This document shows, piece after piece, positions 9,732 through 21,902 of a DNA stretch of 64,000 bases. Origin of the DNA: Candidatus Accumulibacter meliphilus (GTDB lineage Bacteria; Pseudomonadota; Gammaproteobacteria; Burkholderiales; Rhodocyclaceae); contig QPGA01000006.1 of assembly GCA_003332265.1 (NCBI GenBank), positions 1 through 64,000 of the forward strand, read 5' to 3'. The notes under the pieces were generated by a model. It did not search any database, was not told the origin of the DNA, and was given only the letters and a program-made list of their open reading frames with translations. The first letter of the stretch is position 1. The number at the start of each line of letters is the position of its first letter. The translations under genes were made by a program, and so were the position numbers.

Positions 9732-11188
9732 CTCCGCCAGAAACCCGGCGTCAGCAGGACCAGCAGAGTGAAAATCTCGAGGCGTCCTCTTCCGATCTCC
9801 CAGGTGCACACCCAGGTCTGCAAGTCGGTCAGCACGGCGTAGGTCGAGGCCGGGCCGACGAGATTCAGTCCAGGACCGGTGTTGTTCAAGCAGGCGACGA
9901 CGGCGGAGAAGGCGGTGATGATGTCCAGTCGCGTGGCGACCATCAGTAGCGTCATCACGACGATGCTGACCACGTAGATGAACATGAAGCCAAGTATGGC
10001 GTGCAGCACCTGGTCCGGAATGACCGTCGCGCCGAAGCGCACCGTCTGCAGGCCGCGCGGGTGCATGGCCCGAGTCAGTTCGCGCGACACCTGCTTGTAG
10101 AGCACGACCGCGCGCATCATCTTGATACCGCCGCCGGCCGAGCCCGAGCAGGCGACGAAGCTGCCCAGAAAAAGGATCCACAGTTGCCCGAACAGGGGCC
10201 ACTGCACGTAATCGGTGGTCGCGAAGCCGAGCGAAGTGGCCAGGGATACCGAGTGGAAAGCGACGTAGCGCAGGGTCGTCAGGAAATCCGCGTAGATCGC
10301 CTCCGGCCAGAGGTAGACCGAAAGCGCCAGGATGCTCAGTGCCAGAATGCCCAGGAAATAGTGCGCCTCGATGTCGGCCAGATAGGCACGCAGCGATCGC
10401 TGCGAGAAGGCCAGGAAGTGCGTGCTGAAGTTGATGCCGGCGAGCAGGGCGAAAAAGATGACCACCAGTTCGATATCGAGACTGTCGAAGTGGCCGAGAC
10501 TGGCATCCTTGCTGGAAAAACCGCCGAGACCCATCACCGAGAAGGCGTGCATCAACGCGTCCCAGCCGTCCATGCCCAGGAAATACAGACTGCCGGCGCA
10601 GGCAGCGGTAAGGATCACGTAGACGACCCACAGGCCCTTGGCCGTCTCGGTGATGCGCGGCGTGATCTTGGAATCCTTCATCGGACCAGGGGTTTCGGCC
10701 TTGAGCATGCCGCGGCCGCCGAAACCGAGCAAAGGCAAAATGGCGACAGCGAGCACGACAACGCCAAGGCCACCGACCCAGTGCATGAAGGTACGCCAGA
10801 AGTTGATCGACAAGGGCAGTTGATCAAGTCCGGACAAGGCCGTCGCACCGGTCGCCGTGAGGCCCGAAACGGCTTCGAAGTAGGCGTCCGTCCAGGTCAG
10901 TCCGTCGATGTGCAGATACAGGGGTAGCGCGCCGAAAGCCGGCAGCAGTACCCAGATCAGGGCGACCAGCAGGAAGCTCTCGCGCACCCGCATCTCGCGC
11001 TGCTGCCTGCCTATCGAAAACGACAGCAGAACGCCGCTGAGGACGGTGATCAGCACCGCTTCGTCGTACGCGCCTTGCGCGCCATCGGCCGTCAGCCACG
11101 AGATGGCGAGCGGGATCAGCATCAGGAAACCGAAGCCGGTAACCAGCACGCCGAGGACATACAGCGCCGGTGCGAAACGCCCAAACAT
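9728..11188 (-). CDS. trkH: Trk-type potassium uptake protein TrkH
   Basis: TrkH is the membrane channel subunit of the Trk K+ uptake system. The 486-residue product shows the four filter-type loops: SGLTATGATALSG, HAFSVMGLGGFSS, SLATSLGFATTDY and ACLNNTGPGLN. It has about 10-12 membrane segments in the order expected. ATG 11188 (MFGRFAPALYVLG) is preferred, as GAGGTG precedes it by 6 bases and the length matches E. coli TrkH (483); GTG 11251 would add 21 polar residues. The stop codon lies within repeat copy 1. No trkA is in the window. Confidence 0.93.
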   Translation of the reverse strand: MFGRFAPALYVLGVLVTGFGFLMLIPLAISWLTADGAQGAYDEAVLITVLSGVLLSFSIGRQQREMRVRESFLLVALIWVLLPAFGALPLYLHIDGLTWTDAYFEAVSGLTATGATALSGLDQLPLSINFWRTFMHWVGGLGVVVLAVAILPLLGFGGRGMLKAETPGPMKDSKITPRITETAKGLWVVYVILTAACAGSLYFLGMDGWDALMHAFSVMGLGGFSSKDASLGHFDSLDIELVVIFFALLAGINFSTHFLAFSQRSLRAYLADIEAHYFLGILALSILALSVYLWPEAIYADFLTTLRYVAFHSVSLATSLGFATTDYVQWPLFGQLWILFLGSFVACSGSAGGGIKMMRAVVLYKQVSRELTRAMHPRGLQTVRFGATVIPDQVLHAILGFMFIYVVSIVVMTLLMVATRLDIITAFSAVVACLNNTGPGLNLVGPASTYAVLTDLQTWVCTWEIGRGRLEIFTLLVLLTPGFWRS

Positions 11189-11451
11189 GCGCGCACCTCG
11201 CGAGTCGGTGGAAAGCGACGAAGAACCCGAGTTTTTTTCGATACTGGCCACCAGCGTTCTTGAGACCCGCCACGAGCATCGCCAAGCGACCCGCCAGGGG
11301 GCTATGCGCGAGGATCAGGGACCGAAATAAGCAGCCGCAGGAGCGAGAGAGCATCACCGATCCTGGCAGCCGCGATGTGGCGGGCATTCTATACCGAAAG
11401 TTTCGCCAAGGCGCCGCAGCGGGCCACGCAAGGCGTTTATCGCTTGCGCGC

Positions 11452-11577
11452 TAACGGTCATGACATGTCAAGATACCTCGATCATGAAAGTCATGACCGT
11501 TCCCCCTCTTCCCCAGACCCTTCTCCCGCAAGGGGAGAAGGGAGCTTCGTGAGTCGCATACGCGACTTTCACATTAA
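11452..11577 (+). repeat. TAA-bounded dispersed repeat, copy 2
   Basis: A 126-bp copy: TAACGGTCATGACATGTC at the left, CCCTTCTCCCGCAAGGGGAGAAGGG hairpin in the middle (split here: CCCTTCTCCC / GGGGAGAAGGG), and CGCGACTTTCACATTAA at the right. The right end provides the TAA stop of the FAD/Fe-S oxidoreductase on the minus strand (11574-11576), exactly as copy 1 does for trkH. The rest of the 11189-11451 gap holds no gene I can see. Confidence 0.85.
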
Positions 11578-14500
11578 AGCAGCACCCGTTCGATGCCGCC
11601 GTTGTTGGCCTGGCCGACGTAGCGCGCCAGCCAGTCGTCGCCAAGCAGGCGCTTGACCATTTCGACGACGATGTAGTCGGCCTCTGTGCCGCTGTCATCG
11701 TTGTAGCGGGACAAACCTTGCAGGCAAGAGGGGCAGGAGGTAAGCACCTTGATCGGACCGCTAAAGCCATCCGCCCGCTGCCGATCGACGCCGTTGGCGA
11801 TCTCCTCCTGCTTGCGGAAGCGCACTTGGGTAGACACGTCGGGACGCGTCACGGCCAGGGTTCCCGACTCGCCACAGCAACGCGCCGAGAGTTCGACCTG
11901 CTGGGCCATCAGGCTGTTGACCACCTTGATGCCGGGCATGGTCCGCATCGGCATGTGACAGGGGTCGTGATAGAGGTAGCGAGTGCCGCTGACACCGTCG
12001 AGGCAGACACCTTTTTCGAGCAGATACTCGTGAATGTCGAGCAGACGACAACCGGGAAAGATCTGCTCGAAGTGGTATTTTTCGAGCTGGTCCATACAGG
12101 TGCCACAGGAGACGATGACGGTCTTGATATCCAGATAGTTCAGGGTGTTGGCGACGCGATGGAAAAGCACCCGGTTGTCGGTGGTGATCCGCTGCCCCTG
12201 GTCGGCCTCGCCGGCCGCCGTCTGCGGATAGCCACAGCACAGGTAGCCCGGCGGCAGCACGGTTTGCGCGCCAATCTCGTAGAGCATCGCCTGCGTGGCC
12301 AGAGCGACCTGAGAAAACAGGCGCTCGGAGCCGCAACCCGGGAAATAAAAAACCGCATCGCCGTCATAATCCGGGGCGCTGACTTTTTGCGGATCGCGGA
12401 TGATCGGGACGATCTTGTCGTCCTCGATGTCGAGCAGCGCACGCGCCGTGCGTTTGGGAAGTCCGCCAGGCATCGGTTTGTTGATGAAGTGGATGATCTG
12501 CGACCGGAGCGTTGGCGAACCGAGCGTCGCCGGCGGTTGCCGCGTTTGCGCCTGGATCAGGCCCAGCGACTTCGCCGCCCGGTAAGCCAGGCGCTGCGCC
12601 CGATAGCCCCAGTCGATCATCAGCTTGCGCACCAGCTTGATGGTCGCTGGATCCTTGATCGTCAGGAAAGCCATGGCCGCCGCCTTCGCCGGCACGAATT
12701 TCTTCTTGCCCTGCTCGCGCAGGAGATTGCGCATGCGAATCGAAACATCGCCGAAATCGATATCGACCGGGCACGGCGTCAGGCACTTGTGGCAGATCGT
12801 GCAGTGATCGGCGACGTCATTGAACTCGTCGAAATGGCGCAGCGAAACGCCGCGCCGGGTCTGCTCCTCGTAGAGAAAAGCTTCGATCAGCAAGGAGGTG
12901 GCAAGGATCTTGTTGCGCGGCGAGTAGAGCAGGTTGGCGCGCGGAACGTGCGTCGAACAGACCGGCTTGCACTTGCCGCAGCGCAGGCAGTCCTTGACCA
13001 TCGCCGAAATGTGGCCGATTTCCGACTGCTCCATGATCAGAGACTCGGTGCCGAGCAGCGAGAACGACGGCGTGTAGGCCTTGCTCAGATCGCCGCCCGG
13101 CAGCAGCTTGCCCTTGTTGAAATGGCCTTCGGGATCAACCCGGGCCTTGTAGTCGCGAAAAGGCTGGATTTCCTCATCGCTGAGGAATTCCAGCTTGGTG
13201 ATGCCAATGCCGTGCTCGCCCGAGACAACGCCGTCGAGCGCCCGCGCCAGCGCCATGATCCGCTCGACCACGGCATACGCTGTCTGCAGCATCTCGTAGT
13301 TGTCGGAGTTCACCGGAATATTGGTGTGCACGTTGCCGTCACCGGCGTGCATGTGCAGGGCGACAAACAGGCGGCTGCGCAATGTCTGCTGCTGAATCGC
13401 GGCGATACGTTCGACGACCGGTCGGTAAATGACGCCGTCGAAAATGTCTTCGAGCTGCGGCTTGAGCTCGCTCTTCCACGACACGCGCAGCGAGTAGTCC
13501 TGCAAGCGATGAAAAAGCGTCGGCCTGGGCGCCCGATTCTTCAACTCGCCACTGCTCAGGCCACGTGTGGCGAACTGCGCTTCGGCCTCGTGCAGCGGCT
13601 GGTCGAGGCTGTCGAGCAACCACTGCCAGCGGGTGCGTACGCTGGCCACCGTTTCCAGCGCGGCGGCTCGACGTTCGCCGATCAACAGCTCCTTGTCGAG
13701 GTCGGCGTCGCCACGGTGCAGGGGCAGGTCGCCCTGCAGGAATTCGCTCAGGGCGTCGCAAAGGGCCAGCTTGTTGCCGATCGACAGCTCGATGTTGATG
13801 CGCTCGATGCCGTCACAGTATTCGCCCATCCGCGGCAGCGGAATCACCACGTCCTCGTTGAGCTTGAAAGCGTTGGTATGGCGTGAAATGGCGGCGGTGC
13901 GCGAGCGATCAAGCCAGAATTTCTTGCGCGTTTCGGCGTCGACGGCGATGAAGCCTTCGGCGCCGCGCAGATTGCACAGGCGCACCACTTCCGACGCGGC
14001 GCTCATCACCGCCGACTCATCGTCACCGACCAGATCACCGATGAGCACCATTTTCGGACGCCCGGCGTTTTCCGCTTTGCGCTTGGCCTTGGTCGCGTAG
14101 CCGACGGCGCGCAGATAGCGCTCGTCGAGGTGTTCGAGTCCGGCGAGCAGGACGCCAGCGGCCTTGCCGCCGCCCCCAGGCGAAAAATGATCGGTAATCT
14201 CGACAATCGCCGGCACCGCCTCGCGTACATGGCCGAAAAACTCGAGGCAGACGGTGCGGGTATGTTGCGGCATGCGGTGCAGAACCCAGCGCGCGGCGAC
14301 GACCAGGCCGTCCGTGCCCTCTTTCTGGACACCGGGCAGACCGGCCAGAAACTTGTCGGTGACGTCCTTGCCGAGACCCGCCTTGCGAAAGCTTGAGCCA
14401 AGAATCTCCAGCATTTCGGGCTCGCCATAGAGCGTCTTGCCATCTTTGCGAAAACGCCTGATCTCGAAGCGCACCGTCTCCTGTTCGTGGATCTTGCCGA

Positions 14501-15449
14501 AGTTGTGGCCGATGCGCGTCACTTCCATCAGATGACCACTGGGGTCGACCATCTTCCACCAGGCCAGATTGTCCACCGCCGTTCCCCACAGCACCGCCTT
14601 CTTGCCGCCAGCGTTCATCGCCACGTTGCCGCCGATGCACGAGGCATCTGCCGAAGTGGGGTCGACCGCGAACACCCGCCCGGCAGCCGTCGCGGCTTCC
14701 GCGACGCGAGCCGTGACCACCCCGGCACCGGTACGGATCGTTGCGTAGGGGCGATCACATCCGGGCAGGCGCATTTCCTCGACAGCACCGATGTTCATCA
14801 ACTTCTCGGTGTTGATCACCGCCGCCAACGGCGTCAGCGGAATCGCACCGCCGGTGTAACCGGTACCGCCACCGCGCGGAATGATGGTCAGCCCGAGTTT
14901 GATGCAGGCACGCACCAGGGCGCCGATCTCTTCCTCACTGTCCGGATTGAGCACCACGAACGGGTATTCGATGCGCCAGTCGGTGGCATCGGTGACGTGC
15001 GAGACGCGCGCCAGGCCGTCGAAAGCAATATTGTCGCGGCGCGTATGCCTGGACAGGGCTTTTGTGACCTTGCTGCGCAGCCTGGCCGTAGCGTCGAAAT
15101 GGTGCTCGAAAGCGTCAACCGCCGCCGCGGCGGCGACGATCAGTTGCTGCACGCGTTCATTGCCCTGGCGACGCTTCTCGATCTCGCACAAACGATGGCG
15201 AAGCGCAGCGATGAGCGCCACTCGCCGCTCGCGACTGGCGAGGAGATCGTCCTCCAGGTAGGGATTGCGCTGTACCACCCAGATATCGCCGAGCACCTCA
15301 TAGAGCATCCGCGCCGAGCGACCGGTAACGCGTTCGGCGCGCAACTGGTCGAGCAAGGCCCAGTTTTCCGCGCCGAGCAGACGAATGACAATCTCGCGGT
15401 CGGAAAAAGAGGTGTAGTTGTAGGGGATCTCGCGCAGGCGTGCGTTCAT
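11574..15449 (-). CDS. DUF3683 / FAD-binding oxidase / Fe-S / CCG-domain oxidoreductase
   Basis: A 1,291-residue fusion. An N-terminal DUF3683 region (about 1-170) precedes a PCMH-type FAD domain ([15 protein letters not shown] near 195-205; [22 protein letters not shown]). A FAD-oxidase C-terminal domain follows, with [18 protein letters not shown] and [14 protein letters not shown]. Two 4Fe-4S clusters come next ([11 protein letters not shown] near 820, [14 protein letters not shown] near 880), then two CCG motifs (CCGYPQTA near 1073, CCGESG near 1190). The layout resembles a fused GlcD-GlcF or D-lactate dehydrogenase feeding electrons to the membrane pool. A 2-hydroxyacid substrate is inferred. 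The stop is supplied by repeat copy 2. Confidence 0.9.
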   Translation of the reverse strand: MNARLREIPYNYTSFSDREIVIRLLGAENWALLDQLRAERVTGRSARMLYEVLGDIWVVQRNPYLEDDLLASRERRVALIAALRHRLCEIEKRRQGNERVQQLIVAAAAAVDAFEHHFDATARLRSKVTKALSRHTRRDNIAFDGLARVSHVTDATDWRIEYPFVVLNPDSEEEIGALVRACIKLGLTIIPRGGGTGYTGGAIPLTPLAAVINTEKLMNIGAVEEMRLPGCDRPYATIRTGAGVVTARVAEAATAAGRVFAVDPTSADASCIGGNVAMNAGGKKAVLWGTAVDNLAWWKMVDPSGHLMEVTRIGHNFGKIHEQETVRFEIRRFRKDGKTLYGEPEMLEILGSSFRKAGLGKDVTDKFLAGLPGVQKEGTDGLVVAARWVLHRMPQHTRTVCLEFFGHVREAVPAIVEITDHFSPGGGGKAAGVLLAGLEHLDERYLRAVGYATKAKRKAENAGRPKMVLIGDLVGDDESAVMSAASEVVRLCNLRGAEGFIAVDAETRKKFWLDRSRTAAISRHTNAFKLNEDVVIPLPRMGEYCDGIERINIELSIGNKLALCDALSEFLQGDLPLHRGDADLDKELLIGERRAAALETVASVRTRWQWLLDSLDQPLHEAEAQFATRGLSSGELKNRAPRPTLFHRLQDYSLRVSWKSELKPQLEDIFDGVIYRPVVERIAAIQQQTLRSRLFVALHMHAGDGNVHTNIPVNSDNYEMLQTAYAVVERIMALARALDGVVSGEHGIGITKLEFLSDEEIQPFRDYKARVDPEGHFNKGKLLPGGDLSKAYTPSFSLLGTESLIMEQSEIGHISAMVKDCLRCGKCKPVCSTHVPRANLLYSPRNKILATSLLIEAFLYEEQTRRGVSLRHFDEFNDVADHCTICHKCLTPCPVDIDFGDVSIRMRNLLREQGKKKFVPAKAAAMAFLTIKDPATIKLVRKLMIDWGYRAQRLAYRAAKSLGLIQAQTRQPPATLGSPTLRSQIIHFINKPMPGGLPKRTARALLDIEDDKIVPIIRDPQKVSAPDYDGDAVFYFPGCGSERLFSQVALATQAMLYEIGAQTVLPPGYLCCGYPQTAAGEADQGQRITTDNRVLFHRVANTLNYLDIKTVIVSCGTCMDQLEKYHFEQIFPGCRLLDIHEYLLEKGVCLDGVSGTRYLYHDPCHMPMRTMPGIKVVNSLMAQQVELSARCCGESGTLAVTRPDVSTQVRFRKQEEIANGVDRQRADGFSGPIKVLTSCPSCLQGLSRYNDDSGTEADYIVVEMVKRLLGDDWLARYVGQANNGGIERVLL

Positions 15450-15671
15450 TGATACTCTCTGCTAGCAGCAAAGCGCGAATTCTAGCTTATTGCAGTGCAA
15501 CAGCGATGGCCGCCGGGCAGGCGAGCTTTCCGCTCGAACCAGTCGCACGGCCTGCCGCTTCCTCCGGTATCCTGTCGCCATCAGCTTGGGAGGGCGCATG
15601 TACAGGAACACTTGTCGGGCGACTGCTTTCGCCAGCGGGCCTGGACTTTGCCGGCGGCGGGACCGGCCGGC

Positions 15672-16865
15672 TTGATTCACGAAACACTGCTCGACCTCCT
15701 GGCCAGCATTGCCTGGCCGGCGGCGATCGCCATCGCCTGGACCGTCGGCGAACTGGCTTACCGCTGGCTAGCGCTGCCGCGGATCAGCAGTTATGGCATC
15801 GCCGGCTTCTTGATGACCGCCAGCCAGGGGGGATTTCTCCACAATCCGTCGGGAACGCCGATCGCTCTCCTGGCTCATTTCGCTTTCGGACTGATCCTGT
15901 TCGAGCTTGGCTATCGCATCAATCTGCGCTGGCTGCGGGTCAACCCGTGGCTGGCAATCACCGGCGTGGTCGAGGCGAGCGGCTGTTTTGCGGCGGTGTT
16001 CATGCTCGCGCAAGCTTTTTCCTTGCCAATGGTGCCGTCACTGCTTCTCGCCGCCCTGGCCATGGCCACCTCGCCGGCAGCTGTGCTACGGGTGGCCAAC
16101 GAACTGCAAAGCTCCGGCCAGGTCACCGAGCGCCTGTTCCATCTCACCGCCTGCAACTGCCTGCTCACTCTGTTCATCTTCAAGGCCGTCGTCGGCTACT
16201 GGGTGCTGGCCAGCGCTGGCAGCGCCTTCGAAGCGGTCTGGAATACCCTGGTAGTGATCGGCGTATCGGTCGCCATCGGCGCCACCTTCGGCGTTGCCGT
16301 TCCCGCGCTGCTCCGCCAACTCGGCAACATCGACCGCAATGCGACCGTCGCCTTTGCCGCCGCGGCCTTGCTGCTGACGGCTGTCACGCACGCCTTCAAG
16401 TTCTCGCCGCTGCTGGCGGCGCTGGCCTTCGGACTGGTCGCTCGGCACCGGCGCGCGATTCTCTCACAGGCGCAGCGCAACTTCGGCACCCTGGGCGACC
16501 TGCTGACCGTGCTGTTATTCGTTTTTATCACCGCCTCGCTCGACTGGCAGCAGGTACGCAACGGACTCACCCTGGCATTGGCCGTCATCGCCGTGCGTCT
16601 GACGGTCAAGATGGCAGCCACCACCGTCTTCGCGCATCTCAGCGGCGTCAGTTGGCGGAAAGGCGCGTTGACCGGCCTGGCAATGACGCCGATGTCCGGC
16701 CTGGTCATCGTCCTCCTCGAACAGACCCGACACCTCAAGCTCTACGCACTCGATCAGGTGGCCGGCCTGGCGGCGATCGTCCTGCTGCTGGAAGTGATTG
16801 GCCCGGTCGTTACCCGCCGGGCACTGGTCTGGGCTGGTGAAACGCATCAGCCAGAGGGCCGCTGA
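15672..16865 (+). CDS. Kef/CPA2-type cation:proton antiporter, membrane domain only
   Basis: A 397-residue integral membrane protein with about 12 hydrophobic segments, including [18 protein letters not shown]-like N-terminal repeats, [36 protein letters not shown] and [21 protein letters not shown], characteristic of monovalent cation:H+ antiporters. No C-terminal TrkA-N or nucleotide domain is present. The start is uncertain: TTG at 15672 gives [17 protein letters not shown] after the first residue, placing the first membrane segment near the N-terminus; an ATG far upstream at 15495 would add about 59 implausible residues. It is followed 2 bp later by ybdK. The transported ion is not known. 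Confidence 0.8.
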   Translation: MIHETLLDLLASIAWPAAIAIAWTVGELAYRWLALPRISSYGIAGFLMTASQGGFLHNPSGTPIALLAHFAFGLILFELGYRINLRWLRVNPWLAITGVVEASGCFAAVFMLAQAFSLPMVPSLLLAALAMATSPAAVLRVANELQSSGQVTERLFHLTACNCLLTLFIFKAVVGYWVLASAGSAFEAVWNTLVVIGVSVAIGATFGVAVPALLRQLGNIDRNATVAFAAAALLLTAVTHAFKFSPLLAALAFGLVARHRRAILSQAQRNFGTLGDLLTVLLFVFITASLDWQQVRNGLTLALAVIAVRLTVKMAATTVFAHLSGVSWRKGALTGLAMTPMSGLVIVLLEQTRHLKLYALDQVAGLAAIVLLLEVIGPVVTRRALVWAGETHQPEGR

Positions 16866-16867
16866 AC

Positions 16868-17998
16868 ATGCCTCTCGACCCCTTCAAGCCCAGCGCGTCC
16901 CTGAGCATGGGAATCGAGCTCGAACTGCAATTGGTCAACTGGACCGACTTCGACCTCTCGGGCTCGGCCAGCGATCTCCTCCACCTGCTCGGCCACCGCA
17001 CTTTCCCCGGCGACGTCAAGCCCGAGATTACGCAAAGCATGATCGAAATCTCGACCGCCGTTCATCACCAGCACGCCGAACTGTTGGCACAACTGCGCGA
17101 CATCCGCGACGCCTTGGTGCGCGGCGCTGACCGCCTCAACGTGGCCGTCTGCGGCGGTGGCACGCATCCCTTCCAACGCTGGTCGCAGCGGCGCATTTTT
17201 CCCAATCCGCGCTTCAATCAGCTATCCACGCTCTACGGTTATCTTGCCAAGCAGTTCACCGTCTTCGGACAACACATTCACATTGGCTGTACCAGCGCCA
17301 ACGAAGCGCTCTACCTGCTCCATTCATTGAACCGCTACGTGCCGCACTTCATCGCCCTGTCGGCGTCCTCGCCTTTCTTCCAGGGAGTCGACACGCAATT
17401 CGACTCGGCACGCCTGAATTCGGTCTTTGCCTTCCCCTTGAGCGGCCGCGCACCCTTGCTGCTCGACTGGCACGAGTTCGAGCATCGCTACTTTGCAAAA
17501 ATGGAAACCACCGGCGTCGTCAAGCACATCAAGGACTTCTACTGGGATATCCGCCCAAAACCGGAGTACGGCACGATCGAGCTGCGCGTCTGCGATACGC
17601 CGCTCACCGTTGACCGGGCGGCGGCGCTCGCCGCCTACCTGCAGGCGCTCTGCCGCATGCTCCTGCAACGCGACGAAGCGCCACCCGTCGAAGACGATTA
17701 TCTGGTCTACAACTACAACCGCTTTCAGGCCTGCCGCTTCGGCCTCGATGGCGTGCTGGTTCACCCCAAGAGCCACGACAGTCGGCTGCTGCGCCAGGAC
17801 ATCCTGGCCACCCTCGCCAGACTTGAACCCCATGCCGCGGCCCTGGACAGCGTCGGGGCACTCGAGCAGCTACGCCATGAAGTGAGCTCGGAAGGCAACC
17901 ACGCCAGCTTCCTTCGCCAGCACTTTGCCGATGCGGGTAGCGTTCAGGGCGTGGTCGACGCCGCGGTAACGCTCTTCCGGCGGGGGAGAAGCAGGTAA
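16868..17998 (+). CDS. YbdK-family carboxylate-amine ligase (glutamate-cysteine ligase type 2)
   Basis: A 376-residue GCS2-family protein. The opening [15 protein letters not shown] holds the metal/substrate-binding EIE-like motif; [33 protein letters not shown] and [14 protein letters not shown] are family motifs. E. coli YbdK has weak gamma-glutamylcysteine ligase activity, and the physiological product is often unknown. It sits directly behind the antiporter gene (2-bp gap), a recurring pairing that may link it to glutathione-gated cation efflux; that link is inference. Confidence 0.88.
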   Translation: MPLDPFKPSASLSMGIELELQLVNWTDFDLSGSASDLLHLLGHRTFPGDVKPEITQSMIEISTAVHHQHAELLAQLRDIRDALVRGADRLNVAVCGGGTHPFQRWSQRRIFPNPRFNQLSTLYGYLAKQFTVFGQHIHIGCTSANEALYLLHSLNRYVPHFIALSASSPFFQGVDTQFDSARLNSVFAFPLSGRAPLLLDWHEFEHRYFAKMETTGVVKHIKDFYWDIRPKPEYGTIELRVCDTPLTVDRAAALAAYLQALCRMLLQRDEAPPVEDDYLVYNYNRFQACRFGLDGVLVHPKSHDSRLLRQDILATLARLEPHAAALDSVGALEQLRHEVSSEGNHASFLRQHFADAGSVQGVVDAAVTLFRRGRSR

Positions 17999-18079
17999 GG
18001 CAGCTGCCGCGAAGTGAGCGGCGACCACTTCACCTGCTAGAATCCTCGTTTTCCCTCGCTGCACACCGCCGCTGCCAAA

Positions 18080-19591
18080 ATGCCCATGGACTACCTCGAA
18101 AGAATACTCAACGCCCAGGTCTACGATGTTGCCAGCGAAACCCCCCTTGATTTTGCACCCGGCCTGTCGGCGCGTACAGGTAACCGGGTGCTGCTCAAAC
18201 GCGAAGACCTGCAGCCCGTTTTTTCCTTCAAGCTGCGCGGCGCTTACAACAAGATCTTTCATCTCTCGGCCGACAGACTGAAGCGTGGAGTGATCTGCGC
18301 TTCGGCCGGTAATCATGCGCAAGGCGTGGCGCTGGCAGCAGCCAAGCTCGGTTGTCGGGCGGTGATCGTCATGCCGACGACGACGCCGCAGATCAAAATC
18401 CAGGCAGTACGAGCCCTTGGCGGTGAAGTGGTGCTGATCGGAGAATCGTTTGACGACGCCTTCACACATGCTCGCGAACTCGAGAAATCCGAGAAACTGA
18501 GCTTCGTGCACCCTTTCGACGACCCGGAGGTGATTGCCGGCCAGGGGACGATAGGCATGGAGATCCTCCGCCAGCACGCCAAGCCGATTCATGCCGTGTT
18601 CTGCTGCGTCGGTGGCGGTGGACTGATTTCGGGCGTTGCCGCCTACGTCAAACGGGTCCGGCCGGAAACCCGGATCATCGGCGTTGAAGCCAGCGACGCC
18701 GACGCCATGACCCGGTCGCTGGCCGCCGGCAAGCGCATCCGGCTCGACCATGTCGGCCTCTTTGCCGATGGGGCGGCGGTCAAATACGTCGGCGAGGAGA
18801 CCTTCCGCCTCTGCCAGATGTACGTCGATGAAATGGTCCTGGTGAATACCGATGCCATATGTGCAGCAATCAAGGACGTCTTCGAGGACACCCGCGCGGT
18901 GCTCGAACCGGCAGGTGCTTTGGCGGTCGCCGGTGCCAAAGCATACGCCCGCGCACACAAGCTGAAAGACAAGGCGCTGGTCGCCATCGCCTCCGGCGCC
19001 AACCTCAACTTCGACCGTCTGCGCTTTGTCGCCGAACGCGCCGAACTCGGCGAGCAACGCGAAGCCGTTTTTGCCGTCACTCTGCCCGAGAAGCCCGGCG
19101 CCTACAAAAACTTCGTGGCGCTGATCGGCTCACACAACATCACCGAATTCAACTACCGCTACAACGACCAGCGTGACGCGCACGTCTTCGTCGGTATCCA
19201 GGTCTCTTCCCGGGCCGAGTCGATAAAGCTGCTCGAACAGCTGCACAAACACGATTACCCGGCCCTCGATCTGACCGACGACGAAATGGCCAAGGGGCAC
19301 ATTCGCCATCTGGTGGGCGGCCACTCACCAGGCATCAACAACGAGCTTCTTTACCGTTTCGAATTTCCCGAGCGCCCCGGCGCGCTGATGAAATTTCTCA
19401 ACAGCATGAGCGCCGGCTGGAACATCAGCCTGTTTCATTACCGCAACCACGGCGCCGATTACGGGCGAGTCCTGGTCGGCATGCAGGTGCCGCCAAGCGA
19501 AATGAACGAATTCGAGGACTTTCTGCAGAAAGTCGGCTACGCGCACTGGAATGAGACCAATAACCAGGCCTACAAGCTGTTTCTTGGCTAG
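18080..19591 (+). CDS. ilvA: Threonine ammonia-lyase, biosynthetic (IlvA)
   Basis: IlvA deaminates threonine to 2-oxobutanoate, the committed step to isoleucine. The 503-residue protein has the PLP lysine in FSFKLRGAY (K51), the glycine loop CVGGGGLISG, and a C-terminal regulatory half with two ACT-like units (FAVTLPEKPGAYKNF and YRFEFPERPGALMKF), so it should be isoleucine-feedback-regulated. The length equals the E. coli biosynthetic enzyme. ATG 18080 gives MPMDYLERIL; ATG 18086 is nearly equivalent. Confidence 0.96.
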   Translation: MPMDYLERILNAQVYDVASETPLDFAPGLSARTGNRVLLKREDLQPVFSFKLRGAYNKIFHLSADRLKRGVICASAGNHAQGVALAAAKLGCRAVIVMPTTTPQIKIQAVRALGGEVVLIGESFDDAFTHARELEKSEKLSFVHPFDDPEVIAGQGTIGMEILRQHAKPIHAVFCCVGGGGLISGVAAYVKRVRPETRIIGVEASDADAMTRSLAAGKRIRLDHVGLFADGAAVKYVGEETFRLCQMYVDEMVLVNTDAICAAIKDVFEDTRAVLEPAGALAVAGAKAYARAHKLKDKALVAIASGANLNFDRLRFVAERAELGEQREAVFAVTLPEKPGAYKNFVALIGSHNITEFNYRYNDQRDAHVFVGIQVSSRAESIKLLEQLHKHDYPALDLTDDEMAKGHIRHLVGGHSPGINNELLYRFEFPERPGALMKFLNSMSAGWNISLFHYRNHGADYGRVLVGMQVPPSEMNEFEDFLQKVGYAHWNETNNQAYKLFLG

Positions 19592-19726
19592 TTGTCCGCC
19601 TCTGCGTCACAGACGGGCGCAGCAATGATAGGCTGTGCCGACGACGCCACCGGTAACGACTTGTCACATGCCGCTGTTGGTTCCTGAACCAGTCCACACA
19701 GGACACTTTCCGAGGAGAGCATCCAC

Positions 19727-20665
<939 letters not shown>

Positions 20666-20670
20666 GCGGC

Positions 20671-21837
20671 GTGCGGCCGGAGAAACACGACGCTTTCGCC
20701 GGCGTCATCGACCGGCGCGGCGGTGATTCGCTCAAGTGGAACCGCTACGCTGGCCGCGACGTTCTCCCCTTGTGGGTTGCGGACATGGATTTCGCGGCGC
20801 CGCCCGCGATTGTCAGGGCTCTTGAAAAACGCATCGCGCACGGCTGTTTCGGCTACGCGGAGGCCACACCGGCTCTGCTCGAGGCCGTCCTCGGACATCT
20901 CCAGCGCGCCTACCGCTGGCAGGTGGAAGCGGACTGGCTGGTCTGGTTGCCGGGCCTGGTCAGCGGACTCAACGTCGCCTGCCGGGCCGTCGACGGCGAT
21001 GTGCTGACGGCGACGCCGATCTATCCCCCCTTCCTCTCGGCACCCGGCCTGTCCGGCAAGGCGTTGGCAACCGCCGCCCTGCAGCAGCTTGCCGGCCGCT
21101 GGCTCTGGGACTTCGCCGCCTTGCAGCGCGCGCTGACCCCAAACAGTCGCCTGCTGCTGCTCTGCCACCCGCACAACCCGGTGGGACGCGCCTGGGACGA
21201 CGACGAGCTGGCGCAAATCGCCGCCTTCTGCAACGAGCACCAGCTGATCGTCTGCTCGGACGAAATCCACTGCCAGTTGCTGCTCGACCAACAGCGGCGG
21301 CACCGGCCCCTGGCGATGATTGATGCCGACCTCGCCCAGCGCAGCATCACCCTGATGGCACCATCGAAAACCTACAATATTCCTGGCCTCGGCTGCGCTT
21401 TTGCAGTCATCCCGAACGCCGCGCTACGGCGTCGCTTCACGGCCACGATGCGCGGCGTCGTCCCGCATGTGAACGCCCTTGGCCTGGCGGCCATGGAAGC
21501 CGCCTATCGCGACTGCGACGACTGGCAGCAGGCGCTGCTCGCCGTTCTACGCGAGAACCGTGATCGGGTCACAGCTGTCCTCGGCGACATTTCGGGTCTG
21601 CGCGTAAACCACGTCGAGGCCACTTACCTGGCATGGATCGACGCGCGCGGTCTGGGCGTCGGCGATGCCACGGCTTTCTTCGAAGAAGCTGGCGTCGGCC
21701 TCTCCAATGGCGCAGATTTCGGTCTCCCCGGCTGGCTGCGACTCAATTTCGGCTGCCCGCGCGCGACGCTGGATGCGGCCCTCGAACGCATGCTGAACGC
21801 CTGTTCGAGATTGCCCAGGGCGGCGACGACTTCCTGA
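20671..21837 (+). CDS. PatB/MalY-family pyridoxal-phosphate C-S lyase
   Basis: A 388-residue fold-type I aminotransferase-like enzyme. PLWVADMDFAAPPAI at the N-terminus is the hallmark of the PatB/MalY group; NPHNP-like CHPHNPVGRAW, CSDEIHCQLL and the PLP lysine in APSKTYNIPGLGC follow. Members cleave cystathionine or cysteine to pyruvate, ammonia and a thiol; substrate cannot be read from sequence. GTG 20671 lies 5 bp after the cysK stop. It converges with the folate cyclo-ligase gene. Confidence 0.9.
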   Translation: MRPEKHDAFAGVIDRRGGDSLKWNRYAGRDVLPLWVADMDFAAPPAIVRALEKRIAHGCFGYAEATPALLEAVLGHLQRAYRWQVEADWLVWLPGLVSGLNVACRAVDGDVLTATPIYPPFLSAPGLSGKALATAALQQLAGRWLWDFAALQRALTPNSRLLLLCHPHNPVGRAWDDDELAQIAAFCNEHQLIVCSDEIHCQLLLDQQRRHRPLAMIDADLAQRSITLMAPSKTYNIPGLGCAFAVIPNAALRRRFTATMRGVVPHVNALGLAAMEAAYRDCDDWQQALLAVLRENRDRVTAVLGDISGLRVNHVEATYLAWIDARGLGVGDATAFFEEAGVGLSNGADFGLPGWLRLNFGCPRATLDAALERMLNACSRLPRAATTS

Positions 21838-21902
21838 ACCTCCACGAAGACACCCGCGACCGCGAGTCGGCGGCACGGCTCGCGGACCGGATTCAGCAGC
21901 GC

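Noticed and set aside
11718-13886. Long open frame (about 720 codons) antisense to the FAD/Fe-S oxidoreductase
   Set aside because: It mirrors a strongly conserved gene in a GC-rich genome; its composition (Arg/His/Asp-rich) and lack of motifs mark it as a shadow frame.
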